From: Mesorhizobium sp. M1D.F.Ca.ET.043.01.1.1
Lineage (GTDB): Bacteria; Pseudomonadota; Alphaproteobacteria; Rhizobiales; Rhizobiaceae
DNA: 64,000 bases
Direction of reading: 5' to 3'
Assembly: GCF_003952385.1 (NCBI RefSeq)
Contig: NZ_CP034444.1
Span: forward strand, 5,531,001-5,595,000
Shown here: one piece after another, positions 1-8,766 of the stretch
Position numbering within the stretch: position 1 is the stretch's first letter
How the letters are laid out: each line of letters begins with the position of its first letter
The notes under the pieces: generated by a model
Told to the model about the DNA's origin: nothing
The model's input: only the letters and a program-made list of their open reading frames with translations
The model's database searches: none
Position numbers and translations under genes: made by a program

Positions 1-320
1 TTGAGACTGAGTGCGATGATGGCGCACCAACAGGGCTCGCGAAACAGCCACCAGAGCCCAACGGCCTGAAGCGTGGAACGGAACTGGCCGAGGCCGTAGT
101 AGATGAGGAAGATCTGGACGAGCAATGGCGTGCCGCGAAAGACGGCGACGAAGGCGCGTATCGGCCAGACCAGCATCCGATGGTTTCCCTGCTGCGCCAG
201 TGCTAGCAACAGGGCCAAGACAAAGCCTATTGCTATCGACAACCCCGCAAGCTGCAAGGTCAGCGGCAAGCCGGAGAGAAGGGTTGGAATGATATCGACA
301 AAGAAATGCAGGTCGATCAT
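1..320 (-). CDS. Polar amino acid ABC transporter permease (HisM/GlnP type), partial
   Basis: Inner-membrane permease subunit of an amino acid/opine importer. The reading frame on the minus strand begins with ATG at 318-320 and stays open to the window edge, so about 106 N-terminal residues are seen and the C-terminal half is missing. The visible part has a hydrophobic first segment (residues about 8-30, starting DIIPTLLSG) and the family hallmark FRGTPLLVQ near residue 58, followed by IYYGLGQF. Its start overlaps the stop of the preceding permease in an ATGA arrangement, so the two are translationally coupled. The ATPase subunit presumably lies outside the window. Confidence 0.9.
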   Translation of the reverse strand, partial: MIDLHFFVDIIPTLLSGLPLTLQLAGLSIAIGFVLALLLALAQQGNHRMLVWPIRAFVAVFRGTPLLVQIFLIYYGLGQFRSTLQAVGLWWLFREPCWCAIIALSL

Positions 321-1030
321 GCGTGGACCATGCCTCGCCACGCCCGCGCCTCGCCGTAGCGGAAGACCGAACCGGTCACGGCAGCGATGAGGAAATACAG
401 TGCCGCGGCGGCCAGGTAAAAGACGAAGGGCTCCCTCATCGATCCTGCGCCGATCTGAGATTGCCGCATCAATTCCACGAGACCGATCACGGAGATCAGG
501 GCCGAATCCTTGAGCACCAGTTGCCAGACATTTCCGAGGCCCGGCAGGGCGTGCCGCATCAATTGCGGTATGATGACGAGGCGTAGCGAATGGAATCGGG
601 CCAGGCCCAAAGCCTTGCAAGCTTCGAACTGGCCGGGATCGACGGCGAAATAGGCTCCGCGATAGACCTCGGCTTGATAGGCGCCAGAAATAATGCCGAT
701 CGCCAGGACGCCGGTTGCAAATGTCGGGAGCCCGACGAAGCCGGCGCTGCCGAAGAGTTTTCCGATCTCGGTCAAGGCGATGCTGCCGCCATAGTAGAGC
801 AGGTAGATCGTCAACAGATCGGGCACGCCCCTGAACACCGTGCCATAGGCCTTGGCCAACCACGACGGTACAGCTCTCGGTGAAAGCCGACCGCTCGCGG
901 CCACTGCGCCGAAGAGGGCGCCGAGCAGGAAGCCTAGGATGGACAGCGCAAACGTAACGCCTGCTGCCAAGAGCAGCGCGCCGCCCCAGCCGCCCTTGCC
1001 GAGGGACAGGATATGGAGTGCATCGGTCAT
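317..1030 (-). CDS. Polar amino acid ABC transporter permease (HisQ/OccQ type)
   Basis: Membrane-spanning permease, 237 aa, the usual size for HisQ/HisM-family proteins. Several hydrophobic segments are visible, the permease signature FRGVPDLLTIYLLYYG lies near residues 67-82, and the EAA-loop region reads EACKALGLARF around residue 137. It pairs with the downstream permease (ATGA overlap) to form the heterodimeric channel and follows the binding-protein gene after a strong hairpin. Together with the opine-like binding protein this suggests uptake of a basic amino acid or opine-like compound. The substrate is inferred, the family is secure. Confidence 0.93.
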   Translation of the reverse strand: MTDALHILSLGKGGWGGALLLAAGVTFALSILGFLLGALFGAVAASGRLSPRAVPSWLAKAYGTVFRGVPDLLTIYLLYYGGSIALTEIGKLFGSAGFVGLPTFATGVLAIGIISGAYQAEVYRGAYFAVDPGQFEACKALGLARFHSLRLVIIPQLMRHALPGLGNVWQLVLKDSALISVIGLVELMRQSQIGAGSMREPFVFYLAAAALYFLIAAVTGSVFRYGEARAWRGMVHA

Positions 1031-1053
1031 TTGAAACCTAGATGATCAGGGGC

Positions 1054-1087
1054 GTCCGGCCGATCGGTCGACACCGACCGGCCGGAC
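1054..1087 (-). terminator. Strong intra-operon hairpin between binding-protein and permease genes
   Basis: Inverted repeat with arms gtccggcc (1054-1061) and ggccggac (1080-1087), extended inward by gatcggt/accgacc with one mismatch, and a four-base loop. There is no T-rich tail on the minus strand, so it is more likely an mRNA-stabilising or attenuating structure that raises binding-protein output relative to the permeases than a full terminator. Confidence 0.6.
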
Positions 1088-1101
1088 AGATCCCCAAATG
1101 G

Positions 1102-1953
1102 TTACTTGACCGGCGTCACGTCCGTTTTCACCCATTTTTCCGAGATGCTCTTGATGGTGCCGTCGGCGATCGCGGCGCTGATCGCGTCGTTCAGCATCTG
1201 CTTGAGCTTGGTGTCTTCCTTCCTCAGGCCCGCACCGGTTCCGGCGCCGAACAGACCGCCGACAAAGCCCGGCCCCGCTACCGTGAAGCCCGCGAATTCG
1301 GGTTTTGCGAGCGTCGCGGCGAGCGCCGTCTTCTGAGCGAATATCGCGTCGATGCGGCCCGCGGCCAGATCGAGATCGTGCTGCTCGGTCGTCTTGTACT
1401 CGCGGATCTCCACCGTGTCCCCGAAGTATTTCTTGACGAATTCGAGCATCGCCGTTGCCGCCTGGACGCCGACCACCTTGCCTTTCAGCAAGGGCTTCAA
1501 CTTATCGATCGCGGCCTTGGTAGCAGCCTCATCGTCCATTTTGAATTTCTCGGTCGAAGCGCCGAGCTTGCCCAGGTCGCTGTCCTTGGCGGCTGCGAAA
1601 CCACCCGGGTCGATCGCATAAGGCTGGGTGAAGTCGATGGTCTCGAGGCGTTTCGGCGTGATGAACATGCCGGCCATGATCACATCGAACTTGCCGACCT
1701 TCAGCGCAGGAATAAGACCGTCCCAATCCTGGGCGATGATGGTGCATTTGACCTTCATCCGCTCGCAAAGATTGTTGGCGAGATCGATCTCCAGTCCGTC
1801 GAGCTTGCCGTCGGCGTTGGTGAAGTTCCATGGAGCGTAGGCGCCCTCCGTGGCGATGGTTATGGACTTGGGCGCGTCCTCGGCCAACGCTGTGTGCATG
1901 AAGCCGAACATGCCGAGTGCGGCCGCAACTGCGGCCAAACGATTGAATTTCAT
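1102..1953 (-). CDS. Polar amino acid/opine-like ABC transporter substrate-binding protein
   Basis: Periplasmic ligand-binding protein of 283 aa (SBP_bac_3 family). A Sec signal peptide occupies residues 1-24 (hydrophobic core LAAVAAALGMFGF, cleavage after ALA). The mature start SITIATEGAYAPWNF and the segments GLEIDLANNLC, DWDGLIPAL, FDVIMAGM and RLETIDFTQPY are typical of the octopine/nopaline/histidine-binding group. It is first of the three transporter genes here and lies downstream of a GntR regulator on the same strand, 91 nt apart, suggesting substrate-responsive control. Exact ligand unknown; opine or basic amino acid is an inference from resemblance to OccT/NocT. Confidence 0.92.
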   Translation of the reverse strand: MKFNRLAAVAAALGMFGFMHTALAEDAPKSITIATEGAYAPWNFTNADGKLDGLEIDLANNLCERMKVKCTIIAQDWDGLIPALKVGKFDVIMAGMFITPKRLETIDFTQPYAIDPGGFAAAKDSDLGKLGASTEKFKMDDEAATKAAIDKLKPLLKGKVVGVQAATAMLEFVKKYFGDTVEIREYKTTEQHDLDLAAGRIDAIFAQKTALAATLAKPEFAGFTVAGPGFVGGLFGAGTGAGLRKEDTKLKQMLNDAISAAIADGTIKSISEKWVKTDVTPVK

Positions 1954-2044
1954 TTGGTTCCCCTTTTTTTGTAGGCTGATTGAACTGCTCCCGCGCCCGG
2001 CCTTATTGCCGGGTCCGAGGCCATTCCTGCCCGGCCGGCTTTCG

Positions 2045-2752
2045 TCACCGGCCGGGACTCACGAACTCGGCCAGCAGCGGCGCCGTGCCGAGTACATGTT
2101 CCTGCATCACCTGTTCCGCGTGATGTGCGTCGCCCGAGCGCAAGGCAGCGATCACGGCGGCATGCTCCTCGCGCGCGGAAAGCGGTTTGTTACAATCGTC
2201 GAACCAGATGCGCATGTAAGGCTCGATGACCACATGCAGTGCCGTTATCTGGTGGATCAGCTTGGGTCTCCGGCTCAACGCACAGATGCGGCCATGGAAT
2301 TCCTGATGACGGACAACCCAGTCGCTGCCGCCGCTCTGCCCGGCACGCTCCATGCGTTCGAGCAGGCGGTCGAATTCGTCGAACTCTTCTTCGTCGATCC
2401 GGGGCATCGCCAGCCTGACGGCCAACCCCTCCAGAACCGAGCGAATTTCGAAAATCTCATAAAGCTCATCGACGGTCAGGCCTGCGACCACGCATCCCCG
2501 ATTTGGGCGAAGAACCACCAGTCCGTCGGCAGCCAGGCGCCGAAAGGCTTCCCGCACCGGCATGCGGCTCATGCCGATTTCAGCCGCGATGTCTTCGGGA
2601 ATGAGGCGGTCACCCGGTTTGTAACGACCGAGGCGAAGCGCTTGCTGAAGATGCCTATATGCCTCCTCCTCTGCGGTGGCGGGCAAGCGTGGCTCGACGG
2701 AGAAGGCTGCTGGCACTTTGCACCCAAAAGTATTTTTGTATCCACGTATCAT
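2045..2752 (-). CDS. GntR-family transcriptional regulator, FCD (FadR) subfamily
   Basis: Cytoplasmic repressor or activator. The N-terminal winged helix has the GntR core (AYRHLQQALRLGRYKPGDRL, then SRMPVREAFRRL and GLVVLRPNRG). A C-terminal all-helical FCD ligand domain follows, with IFEIRSVLEGLAVRLA and conserved metal/ligand histidines in HQEFHGRI and EHAAVIAAL. The start is uncertain. ATG at 2752 is used here, but a TTGACG (2774-2779)/TTTGAT (2751-2756) promoter with a 17-base spacer lies over it on the minus strand, and GTG at 2716 would give 223 aa with a leader containing a GATAC-GTG-GATAC direct repeat. It probably controls the downstream ABC operon. Confidence 0.88.
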   Translation of the reverse strand: MIRGYKNTFGCKVPAAFSVEPRLPATAEEEAYRHLQQALRLGRYKPGDRLIPEDIAAEIGMSRMPVREAFRRLAADGLVVLRPNRGCVVAGLTVDELYEIFEIRSVLEGLAVRLAMPRIDEEEFDEFDRLLERMERAGQSGGSDWVVRHQEFHGRICALSRRPKLIHQITALHVVIEPYMRIWFDDCNKPLSAREEHAAVIAALRSGDAHHAEQVMQEHVLGTAPLLAEFVSPGR

Positions 2753-2891
2753 CAAATCCGGATTTGGCTGGAGCGTCAAGACCCGATCATGACGAAGTAG
2801 GGAGGGAAGGTGGGCGATCTCGGCTGCTTCAAAGGCACGGGGCCTGGTTCCCAGAGGTCAAATCACGGTCGCAGCCTCAATTGCCATTCGG

Positions 2892-2904
2892 TGCATTTGG
2901 TGCA
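2892..2904 (+). promoter_or_regulatory. Candidate LysR box (TGCA-N5-TGCA)
   Basis: The 13-mer tgcatttggtgca fits T-N11-A with palindromic TGCA ends. It sits ten bases before the preferred LysR start codon, a position suited to autoregulation. A wider ATTGC/GCAAT inverted repeat surrounds it. The assignment is by pattern only. Confidence 0.35.
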
Positions 2905-2914
2905 ATCTGCCCCC

Positions 2915-3814
2915 ATGAAGATATCGGGCTCCGATCTCCATCTCTTTCGTGTCTTTGAAAGCGTGGTCCGCAATGGCGGCATGTCCGCGGCGCAGATGGA
3001 ACTCTCGCTGAGCCAACCGACAGTCTCCAACCATCTGACCGCGCTTGAACAGCGGCTTGGCGTGAAGGTGTGTGAACGGGGGCGGCGTGGGTTTTCGCTG
3101 ACGGAGGAGGGGCGGCGGGTTTACGAAATCAGCACGGAGATCACCGGGATGCTTGAAGCCGGTTCGGCCCGGCTTTCGCGCGTCCGAAGCGCTTTGGCGG
3201 GCAAGGTCGGCGTAGGCATTGTCGACTGCTTAACGACCGACCCAAGTTTCCGGCTCGCCGACGCTATTGCCCAGCTTTCCAAAGCTGCGCCGGAAATCGA
3301 GCTTGATCTCAAGATCATGTGCCCCAACGACATAACGAAGGCCGTGGCGGAAAACGAGATAGACATTGGGATAGGTGGCTCCGACATCAAGGTCGCGAGC
3401 GTGCAATACCAGATCATCTACCAAGAGGAGCACGCGGTATTTTGCGGCTCTACGCATCCTTTGTTTTGCCGAAATGACGAGATGATTGCGAGTGCGGAAT
3501 GCTACGGCCATCCATGGGTAGAGAGAGGATATTGGTATGGTATTCGGCGTCACCGCTGCGACACGGCCGCCGCGAACCGCGTAGCCTTTGATATTGAGGC
3601 GCAGCTTCTGATGGTCCTGTCGGGCGCCTACCTCGGGGTCCTGCCGATACATTTTGCCCGCGTGTTCGAACAGCAGGGGCGTCTTCGCCGGCTTCCAGTA
3701 GCCGACGAGGCTTATTCCGCCGATATCGAGGTCGCCACGCGAGCAGGCGAGCAGGCCGCCAATGTCGCCTATGTCCGCGACGCGATCATCAGGGCGCACC
3801 AGATGCATTTGTAA
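2915..3814 (+). CDS. LysR-family transcriptional regulator
   Basis: DNA-binding regulator of 299 aa from ATG 2915, a usual LTTR length. The N-terminal helix-turn-helix reads LHLFRVFESVVRNGGMSAAQ, then SQPTVSNHLTALEQRLGVKV. A periplasmic-binding-protein-like effector domain follows from about residue 90 (GKVGVGIVD, IDIGIGGSDI). An in-frame upstream extension is possible but would place extra residues before the canonical HTH. The next gene on the strand starts 171 nt downstream, so this LysR may control the kinase/phospho-lyase and amine-binding protein genes, or the divergent GntR unit. Confidence 0.9.
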   Translation: MKISGSDLHLFRVFESVVRNGGMSAAQMELSLSQPTVSNHLTALEQRLGVKVCERGRRGFSLTEEGRRVYEISTEITGMLEAGSARLSRVRSALAGKVGVGIVDCLTTDPSFRLADAIAQLSKAAPEIELDLKIMCPNDITKAVAENEIDIGIGGSDIKVASVQYQIIYQEEHAVFCGSTHPLFCRNDEMIASAECYGHPWVERGYWYGIRRHRCDTAAANRVAFDIEAQLLMVLSGAYLGVLPIHFARVFEQQGRLRRLPVADEAYSADIEVATRAGEQAANVAYVRDAIIRAHQMHL

Positions 3815-3985
3815 AAACCAATGTATCCGTTCTCTGAATGATATTCTTGCCACGTCGATAGAGGTCTAGCCTCCCGTACGGCTGGCGATGCGCAGCGCAA
3901 ACCGCCACCTGCGAACTTGCCTGCAAACGTGCAACTTGGACGTAATCGCCAGGTCCGGTGTCGATATTTGGCCGTTAGGTATGGA

Positions 3986-6358
3986 ATGAGCACGGACGCT
4001 TTGCTGCTTCGCAACCTTCCAAATTTTTCGCCGGAGGCGACAAGGCGCCTCGTGGCAACCCGGTACGGGATCGACGGGACGTACAGGCAACTGGCTTCCG
4101 AGCGCGATCTGTCGTGGCGGATCGAGGGCACCGATGGCCGCGACGTCGTCGTCAAGATATCGAATATAGGCGAACCTGAAGGCGTCGTGGATATGCAGGT
4201 CAAAGCCCTGAAGCATATCTGCGACCGCGATCCGACCCTGCCGGTGCCTCGCGTTGTTCCCTCCCTTACCGGCGCCCCGTATGAATGGATCGAGGACGAG
4301 CACGGCTCCAGGCACATGATGCGTGTCCTTTCTTTCCTTCCGGGAAAGATCATGGAGCAGGTTGAGGAAGCCTTTTCCGCCGCCACTCGGTTCAACATAG
4401 GCGTGATGGTGGGACGGCTTGCCTTTGCACTGCGCGATTTTTTTCATCCCTACGCAGGCAGCAATGCGCACCTCTGGGACATTTCACGTGCCCTGGCCTT
4501 GCGCCCGCAGATAGCAAAGATCTCCGACGTCGGGCTTCGGCAATTGTGCGAGGAAATCTTTGAGCGCGCCGAGCGCTTCACCCTTCCCCATTTGTCGAAA
4601 ACGCGTCGCCAAGTCGTGCATCAGGATTCGCATGGCGGCAACATCCTGGTCGATCCCAACGACTGCACATCGCCGGTGGGCATTATCGATTTTGGCGATA
4701 TGGGCTACAATTCCATCGTTGCGGACATCGTGACGGCTTGCGAGACATTCTCGAAATCCGATGATGATCCGATCGCCTACCTCTGCGATGTGGCGTCGGG
4801 TTTCGATTCGACATATCCGCTTGAAGAAAACGAGATCGATCTCATTTTCGACGCGCTGCTCCTGCGCCTCGCACTGGCCACGGTGATCGTCGAAGCCAGG
4901 GGAGTCACGATTGAATCCGGCATTCCCCATATCGAAAACGCCGGCCAATATCCTCGAATGATGAAGTTGCTGAGCCGGCAAGGGCGCCCGGAGGCGGTGC
5001 GCCGGCTTCGTCAGGCGTGCCGGTTTCCTGTCTATCATCCAACGAACGGCGGCGAGCCTCTCGCGCCCGACTATGACTTGGTGAAGCAGGGGCGCGACGC
5101 CCATCTCGGGCCGATATGGCATTTCTACAAGCAGCCCCTGCATATCACGCGCGCTCAGGGGGCGTGGATGTATACCGCCGACGGAACTGCCTATCTCGAC
5201 GTCTATAACAACGTCCCCCAGGTCGGTCATTCTCACCCGCACGTGGCGAAAGCCATTTACCGCCAGGCCAGCGCGTTGAATACCAACACGCGATACATGT
5301 GCGACACGGCGGTCGAGTATGCTGCGCGATTGACCGCCGATCTGCCTGACCACCTGGACACCTGCATCTTCGTCAATTCAGGCAGCGAAGCCAACGACCT
5401 GGCGATGCAGATAGCCATGTCGCTGAGCGGGCATGATGGCGGTCTGATCATCGACCAGGCCTACCATGGATGCACCGAACTCACGACGGCGCTCTCCAAT
5501 GAAAGCTGGCGTCACTTGCCCGCTGGCGAGCATCCCAGGCAGATCGAGACCTTGATGGCCCCGGATATGTACAGGGGTTCTTTCGCCAACGACCCGCAGG
5601 CAGCCGCGAACTATGCTGCGGATGCCGACCGGGCGATAGCAGCCTTGCGCGCCAGAGGGCACAGGCCTGCGGCATTCATGGTCGACACGGCCTTGTGTTC
5701 GAGCGGCGTGCTGCGCGCGCCTGACGACTATTTCAACCTCGTCGCGAAAACAGTCCGGTCGGCGGGCGGGTTCGTCATCGCCGACGAGGTGCAGGCAGGC
5801 TGCGGCCGCATGGGCACCTTCTGGGGGTTCCGGGCGAACGGGCTCTGCGACGACAATGTCGACTTCGTGACGATAGGCAAGCCGGTCGGAAACGGCCATC
5901 CGCTCGGCGTCGTCATCCTCGGTTCGGCACTTATGAAGCGTTTCCTCGACGGCACCTATCCGCTGTTGTTCAGCACATTCGGCGGCAACACCGTCGCATG
6001 CGCGGCGGGCATGGCTGTTCTGGACGTCATCGAGCGGGAAGACCTGATCGAGCGCGGCGCGGAAACGGGAGATTATTTGCGCCGGGAGCTTGGCCGTCTG
6101 GCGCAACGGCATCCCATCATCGGCGACGTACGCGGTCTAGGCATGATGACCGGCGTCGAACTGGTGGCGGATCGCTTCACCAAGGAACCGGCGGCGCGGC
6201 AAACCGACCAGCTCGTCGAAGCCATGCTCGCGCGCAACATCCTGACAGGGAAAGGCACGCCGAACACCCTCAAGTTACGCCCGCCGCTGATCTGGTCGCG
6301 AAGGGAGGCCGATATGTTCGTCACGGCTTTTGACGACAGTTTGAGCGGGCTGCAATGA
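3986..6358 (+). CDS. Fused APH-fold small-molecule kinase and class III PLP phospho-lyase/aminotransferase
   Basis: Two-domain cytoplasmic enzyme of 790 aa. Residues about 1-370 are an aminoglycoside-phosphotransferase-fold kinase with catalytic loop HQDSHGGNILVD (near 211) and metal motif IDFGD (near 233). Residues about 385-790 are a class III PLP enzyme with NSGSEAND (near 463), DEVQAGCGRMG (near 600) and GKPVGNGHP, whose lysine near 632 should hold PLP. The GKPxGNGHP and FSTFGGN motifs resemble the phospho-lyases of ethanolamine phosphate and phosphohydroxylysine (ETNPPL/PHYKPL) more than ordinary transaminases. In animals, hydroxylysine kinase and its phospho-lyase are separate proteins. 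The likely chemistry is to phosphorylate a hydroxyl-amine substrate, then eliminate phosphate and ammonia to give an aldehyde. ATG 3986 is preferred because a 23-residue upstream extension looks non-coding. Substrate is unknown. Confidence 0.88.
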   Translation: MSTDALLLRNLPNFSPEATRRLVATRYGIDGTYRQLASERDLSWRIEGTDGRDVVVKISNIGEPEGVVDMQVKALKHICDRDPTLPVPRVVPSLTGAPYEWIEDEHGSRHMMRVLSFLPGKIMEQVEEAFSAATRFNIGVMVGRLAFALRDFFHPYAGSNAHLWDISRALALRPQIAKISDVGLRQLCEEIFERAERFTLPHLSKTRRQVVHQDSHGGNILVDPNDCTSPVGIIDFGDMGYNSIVADIVTACETFSKSDDDPIAYLCDVASGFDSTYPLEENEIDLIFDALLLRLALATVIVEARGVTIESGIPHIENAGQYPRMMKLLSRQGRPEAVRRLRQACRFPVYHPTNGGEPLAPDYDLVKQGRDAHLGPIWHFYKQPLHITRAQGAWMYTADGTAYLDVYNNVPQVGHSHPHVAKAIYRQASALNTNTRYMCDTAVEYAARLTADLPDHLDTCIFVNSGSEANDLAMQIAMSLSGHDGGLIIDQAYHGCTELTTALSNESWRHLPAGEHPRQIETLMAPDMYRGSFANDPQAAANYAADADRAIAALRARGHRPAAFMVDTALCSSGVLRAPDDYFNLVAKTVRSAGGFVIADEVQAGCGRMGTFWGFRANGLCDDNVDFVTIGKPVGNGHPLGVVILGSALMKRFLDGTYPLLFSTFGGNTVACAAGMAVLDVIEREDLIERGAETGDYLRRELGRLAQRHPIIGDVRGLGMMTGVELVADRFTKEPAARQTDQLVEAMLARNILTGKGTPNTLKLRPPLIWSRREADMFVTAFDDSLSGLQ

Positions 6359-6503
6359 CCTCTGCCAGGGCTTGCCTGGGCCAAAGCATATCAGGCGGGC
6401 GCCAAGAAAATCGAGAACGATCGGAAGACCGGCACCGCTTCCGCTGAGAAGGGAACATCGGCCTGCCGGCAAAATGGCAAGCCGGATCAACAGGAGAACG
6501 AAT

Positions 6504-7601
6504 ATGAGGAAGCAGCTATTTGCACTGGCTGTAACGATGGTGGCTGCGTGCTTTTCGGCCGGCGTCTCGCTGGCGCAGGACAAGGTGGTCAACGTCTACA
6601 ACTGGTCAGATTACATCGACAGTTCCATCCTTGACGACTTCACCAAGGAAACCGGTATCAAGGTCGTCTACGACACCTTCGATTCGAACGAAATTCTCGA
6701 GACCAAGCTGCTTGCCGGCGGCTCCGGCTATGACGTGGTGGTCACGACCGGACCTTTTCTGGCCAGGCAGATTCAGGCCGGCGTGTTTCAGAAGCTCGAC
6801 AAGTCCAAGCTGCCCAATTTGAAGAACATGTGGCCCGAGGTGATGGCGCGCCTGGCCAAATACGACCCTGGCAACGAATATGCCGTCAACTACATGTGGG
6901 GCACCACCGGCATCGGCTACAATGTCGACAAGGTGAAGGCAGCGATCGGCGACATGCCGATCGACAGCTGGGATGTGCTCTTCAAGCCCGAGAATGCGGC
7001 CAAACTGAAGGACTGCGGCATCAATATCGTCGATGCGCCGGAGGAGACCATGGCCATCGCCATGAACTATCTAGGCAAGGACGGCGACAGCAAGAAGAAA
7101 GAGGACCTCGAAGCCGGCGGCGACATCTACACGAAAATCCGGCCCTATGTCCGTACCTTCAACTCCTCTGCCTACATCAACGACCTGGCGAATGGCGATA
7201 AATGCATCAGCATCGGCTGGTCGGGCGATGTGCTGCAGGCCAAGAACCGGGCCAAGGAAGCCAACAACGGGGTCAAGGTCGAATACCTGATCCCTAAAGA
7301 AGGCACCTATATGTGGTTCGACAACCTTGCGATCCCCGCCGACGCCAAGCATGCCGATGAGGCGCACGCCTTCATAAACTACCTGATGCGGCCGGACGTT
7401 ATCGCCAAGTCAACCAACTATGTCCAAACTGCCAACGGCAACCTCGCCTCGCAGAAGTTCATCGATCATGCCGTGTTTAAGAACCCTTCGGTTTATCCGC
7501 CGCAGGAAACGCTCAAGAAGCTTTTCACAATTTCTTCGTATGGGTCCAAGGAGCAGCGCGTCCTCACCCGTCTCTGGACCCAGATCAAGACTGGCAGCTA
7601 A
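6504..7601 (+). CDS. Putrescine/spermidine-type ABC substrate-binding protein (PotF-like)
   Basis: Periplasmic binding protein of 365 aa. ATG 6504 follows a good ribosome site (aggag at about 6492). The signal peptide is about residues 1-24, ending in SLAQ. The mature N-terminus VVNVYNWSDYID is a hallmark of PotF/SpuD polyamine binders, and GTTGIGYNVDKV and DAPEETMAIA also match. No ATPase or permease follows, so it is an orphan binding subunit that must use another importer or act as a sensor. It follows the kinase/phospho-lyase gene by 145 nt on the same strand, hinting that both handle an amine. Confidence 0.88.
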   Translation: MRKQLFALAVTMVAACFSAGVSLAQDKVVNVYNWSDYIDSSILDDFTKETGIKVVYDTFDSNEILETKLLAGGSGYDVVVTTGPFLARQIQAGVFQKLDKSKLPNLKNMWPEVMARLAKYDPGNEYAVNYMWGTTGIGYNVDKVKAAIGDMPIDSWDVLFKPENAAKLKDCGINIVDAPEETMAIAMNYLGKDGDSKKKEDLEAGGDIYTKIRPYVRTFNSSAYINDLANGDKCISIGWSGDVLQAKNRAKEANNGVKVEYLIPKEGTYMWFDNLAIPADAKHADEAHAFINYLMRPDVIAKSTNYVQTANGNLASQKFIDHAVFKNPSVYPPQETLKKLFTISSYGSKEQRVLTRLWTQIKTGS

Positions 7602-7794
7602 ACGGCACATGGATGAGGCGGTCACTGGCCCATTTTTTGGCGGCGCCTCTGGTGAAGGTCTGCCGCCATCTTATGGCCGTGCGCGGAAGAATGGCGGGGG
7701 ATGCGGCTAGTTTGTTGGACCGGTAATGCGCGTCCACGCTCGCCTCCGAAGCGATACATCGCCAATTTTGCTTCCAATTCAACTGAGAGGAACA

Positions 7795-8766
7795 ATGCCA
7801 TTCCAAGATCTCATCCAGCCTGAACTAGGCGGCTATGTCAGCAAAGTGGGCATGCCAGGCGACTTTGCCCAGTTCTGGGCCTCGACCATCGCCGAGGCCC
7901 GCCAGGCCGGCGGCGAGGTCGACATCGTAGCGGCGCAGACGACACTAAAGGCTGTCCAGGCTTTCGACGTCACGTTTCCGGGATACGGCGGCCATCCGAT
8001 CAAAGGATGGCTGATCCTGCCGACGCCTCATGAGGGGCGGCTTCCTCTTGTCGTGCAGTATATCGGCTATGGCGGAGGGCGCGGCTTGGCACATGAGCAA
8101 CTGCACTGGGCGGCGTCAGGATTTGCTTATTTTCGAATGGATACACGCGGGCAGGGAAGCGACTACAGCGTAGGAGAGACCGCCGATCCGGTCGGCTCGA
8201 CCTCTTCGTTTCCCGGCTTTATGACGCGTGGCGTACTGGACAAGAATGACTACTATTACCGGCGCGTGTTCACCGATGCTGTGCGGGCGATAGACGCTCT
8301 CCTGGAGCTGGACTTCATCGATCCCGAGCGGATCGCGGTTTGCGGCGACAGTCAGGGCGGCGGCATTTCGCTTGCCGTCGGCGGAATCGATCCCCGCGTC
8401 AAGGTCGTAATGCCCGACGTGCCGTTTCTTTGCGACTTTCCGCGCGCTTTGGGGACTGCCGTGCGCGATCCCTATTTGGAGATCGTCCGTTTCCTGGCGC
8501 AGCATCGCGAAAAGAAGGCGAAAGTCTTTGAAACGCTCGGCTATTTCGACTGCGTCAACTTTGCCAGGCAGTCCAAGGCAGCGGCGCTGTTTTCCGTGGC
8601 CCTGATGGACGAAGTCTGCCCGCCTTCTACCGTTTATGGCGCGTTCAATGCCTACGCGGGGGAAAAGACCATCGTAGAATACGAATTCAACAACCATGAA
8701 GGCGGACAAGGCTACCAGGAGCGCGAACAGATGGCGTGGCTCAGCGCGCGGTTCGGTGTCGACTGA
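7795..8766 (+). CDS. Acetylxylan esterase/cephalosporin-C deacetylase family hydrolase (CE7)
   Basis: Alpha/beta hydrolase of 323 aa, the normal length for carbohydrate esterase family 7, which removes acetyl groups from small acetylated sugars and related compounds. The family motifs are in order: RGQG near residue 117, the nucleophile elbow GDSQGGG near 183, and NHEGG carrying the catalytic histidine near 301. The start ATG 7795 is preceded by gagagg. No signal peptide is visible, so it probably acts in the cytoplasm on imported substrate. It is 193 nt after the binding-protein gene and may be a separate unit. Confidence 0.9.
   Translation: MPFQDLIQPELGGYVSKVGMPGDFAQFWASTIAEARQAGGEVDIVAAQTTLKAVQAFDVTFPGYGGHPIKGWLILPTPHEGRLPLVVQYIGYGGGRGLAHEQLHWAASGFAYFRMDTRGQGSDYSVGETADPVGSTSSFPGFMTRGVLDKNDYYYRRVFTDAVRAIDALLELDFIDPERIAVCGDSQGGGISLAVGGIDPRVKVVMPDVPFLCDFPRALGTAVRDPYLEIVRFLAQHREKKAKVFETLGYFDCVNFARQSKAAALFSVALMDEVCPPSTVYGAFNAYAGEKTIVEYEFNNHEGGQGYQEREQMAWLSARFGVD

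Noticed and set aside
1042..1974. Plus-strand frames opposite the opine-type binding protein
   Set aside because: The minus-strand gene has a signal peptide and binding-protein motifs; the plus-strand text does not.
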